DNA of 31,436 bases. It comes from an uncultured Lachnospiraceae bacterium (GTDB taxonomy: Bacteria > Bacillota > Clostridia > Lachnospirales > Lachnospiraceae). The stretch lies in contig CAJTRA010000026.1 of NCBI GenBank assembly GCA_910578345.1, positions 1 through 31,436 on the forward strand. The letters are read 5' to 3'. The notes beneath the pieces were generated by a model. The model worked only from the letters and a program-made list of their open reading frames with translations, was not told where the DNA came from and made no database searches. Below are positions 30,621 to 31,436 of the stretch, piece by piece (the first letter of the stretch is position 1; each line of letters opens with the position of its first letter). A program made the position numbers and the translations under genes.

Positions 30621-30905
30621 CTAAATGAATGGTATCTCCTGCTTCTCCCGCATCATCCGGATCATCTCATACACCTTCGGCCATGCACCGATCAGCACAC
30701 CCTGTATGAATCCTTCATCGTATCTCTCGATGGGTGTAGCGCTGGGATAATAGCCTTTGGCAGCAACAACATTTTGGATATCCCAGTCAGAAACGCCATT
30801 GCCACGCATCAGATCTGTCAGCGCTTTCGGCAGCTTATCTGGATCATTATCCATGAACATGCTGCCCTTTCTGTCATCATCAGACGCCCTCTTCTTGTCT
30901 GCAGG
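30621..30905 (-). pseudogene. C-terminal remnant of a phage replication-module gene
   Basis: Ninety-four codons of phage sequence survive, from PADKKRASDDDRKGSMFMDN to YEMIRMMREKQEIPFI. Upstream the frame runs into the IS21 end, where a TTG at 30917 would supply a chimeric start and the residues MALT from IS DNA. The phage start has therefore been removed. The middle (GVSDWDIQNVVAAKGYYPSA) reads like the C-terminal tail of a recombination protein, which is what usually precedes DUF669, but no catalytic domain is left and I cannot name it. The product, if made, would be only the tail. Confidence 0.6.
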
Positions 30906-30910
30906 TGTTA

Positions 30911-30959
30911 GCGCCAATGATAAAATGTAAGAAAACGCCGAAGAAAAAATGTAGATTTA
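30911..30959 (+). repeat. IS21 terminal transposase-binding repeats
   Basis: Two copies of a loose motif follow one another: GCGCCAATGATAAAATGTAA and then ACGCCGAAGAAAAAATGTAG. Repeated sites of this kind near the ends are a hallmark of the IS21 family. Confidence 0.55.
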
Positions 30960-31026
30960 TGGCGGAGAGAAAGAAAAAAAGATAGACTCCTGATAGGACG
31001 AAAAATGTCCGGGAAAGGAGTCGGAA

Positions 31027-31436
31027 ATGAGAGGAGAAAGCTGGATGGACATACGAAGTGACAGACAAAAAGGAATGAGCTATGTGGAGCTTGGGAAAAA
31101 ATACCACATGGATCCCCGGACAGCAAAGAGGTATGCACAGTCACCACAGAAGCCGGAGTACACACTGACACAGCCAAAGCCAACAAAACTGGATGCCTAC
31201 AAGCAGCAGATAGACCAATGGCTGGAAGAAGCGCCCTATTCTGCGGTACGGATACTGGAGAAACTGCAGGAACAGGGATTTGACGGAAAATACAGCATCG
31301 TGAAGGAATACGTCCGGGGGAAGAAAATGGACCTGGATGAAAAAGCAACGGTGCGGTTTGAAACCATGCCGGGAAAACAGGGGCAGATGGACTGGGGCTT
31401 TTTTGAGGACCATCTAGTATACGAAGACGGGAAATG
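31027..31436 (+). CDS. istA: IS21-family transposase IstA (partial)
   Basis: The first 136 codons of the transposase are present; the gene runs off the right edge. It starts at an ATG with AGGAG six bases upstream and reads MRGESWMDIRSDRQKGMSY. A helix-turn-helix follows (YVELGKKYHMDPRTAKRYAQ), then LDAYKQQIDQWLEEAPYSAV and VKEYVRGKKMDLDE. Near the end is GKQGQMDWGFFEDHLVYEDG, the strand with the first catalytic Asp of the DDE domain. IstA cuts and joins the element with the aid of the ATPase IstB, which should lie just beyond the window. Confidence 0.9.
   Translation, partial: MRGESWMDIRSDRQKGMSYVELGKKYHMDPRTAKRYAQSPQKPEYTLTQPKPTKLDAYKQQIDQWLEEAPYSAVRILEKLQEQGFDGKYSIVKEYVRGKKMDLDEKATVRFETMPGKQGQMDWGFFEDHLVYEDGK

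Larger units (their letters stand above)
30906..31436 (+). mobile_element. IS21-family insertion sequence, left part
   Basis: The element begins at TGTTAGCGCC (30906), the usual TG tip, directly abutting the truncated phage gene. It is followed by two internal repeats typical of the family and then the istA gene on the plus strand. The right end and istB lie outside the window, so the exact target duplication cannot be checked. Its insertion removed the start of the phage gene to the left. Confidence 0.75.

Noticed and set aside
30908..31348. Minus-strand ORF of 146 codons at the right end
   Set aside because: It is antisense to istA and its Ser/Phe-rich, low-complexity peptide is typical of a reverse-complement frame.

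Overview
The window reads as a piece of a gut-type Clostridia (Lachnospiraceae-like) chromosome. It holds most of a tailed-phage (siphovirus) prophage, cut at both ends by insertion sequences, with the edge of a conjugative element on the left. This assignment rests on protein families seen by eye: PrgI and CD1110-type VirB4 of Firmicutes conjugative elements, an XhlA/r1t-type lysis pair, a CD1375-like small protein and a DUF1492 late regulator. No database search was run.

Layout, left to right. Positions 1-400 are conjugative-transfer genes: the start of a VirB4-like ATPase and a PrgI gene beheaded by the neighbouring IS. Positions 401-2157 are an IS3-family (IS150-like) element with imperfect 13-bp ends. 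From 2194 to about 30905 nearly every gene lies on the minus strand, so the phage reads from right to left. The order in transcription is: a truncated gene, DUF669 protein, DEAD/DEAH helicase, primase-helicase, RusA resolvase, a cluster of very small genes, DUF1492 late regulator; then terminase small and large subunits, portal, minor capsid protein, two small genes, a Prp-type cysteine protease, scaffold, major capsid, connector genes, tail tube, tail chaperones, tape measure, distal tail, tail-tip proteins, a tail fibre, and the XhlA, holin and endolysin genes. Positions 30906-31436 are the left end of an IS21-family element whose istA runs off the window. No integrase, repressor or recombinase is present, so as seen here the prophage is a fragment and probably cannot excise.

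The most striking system is a phage-encoded Prp-like protease (17503-17787) paired with three virion proteins, the scaffold, the major capsid protein and the tail tube. All three begin with the same short leader, F-(D/N)-L-Q-x-F-T. This closely resembles the N-terminal leader that host Prp removes from ribosomal protein bL27 and, in staphylococcal phage 80alpha, from capsid and scaffold. The protease gene sits between two intrinsic terminators. The inference is that this phage carries its own maturation protease, with a slightly altered cleavage motif, and keeps its dose low.

A second candidate system is a possible invertible tail-fibre switch (4616-5464). A start-less ORF on the plus strand is homologous at its beginning to the C-terminal module of the minus-strand fibre gene, and 16-bp inverted repeats (one mismatch) lie in the same reading frame in both. 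Other non-coding features are an activator-type late promoter followed at once by a terminator, a plus-strand tRNA-like gene with its own promoter and an odd anticodon loop, an 82-bp imperfect palindrome, and a cluster of TGCGCA repeats beside the primase gene.
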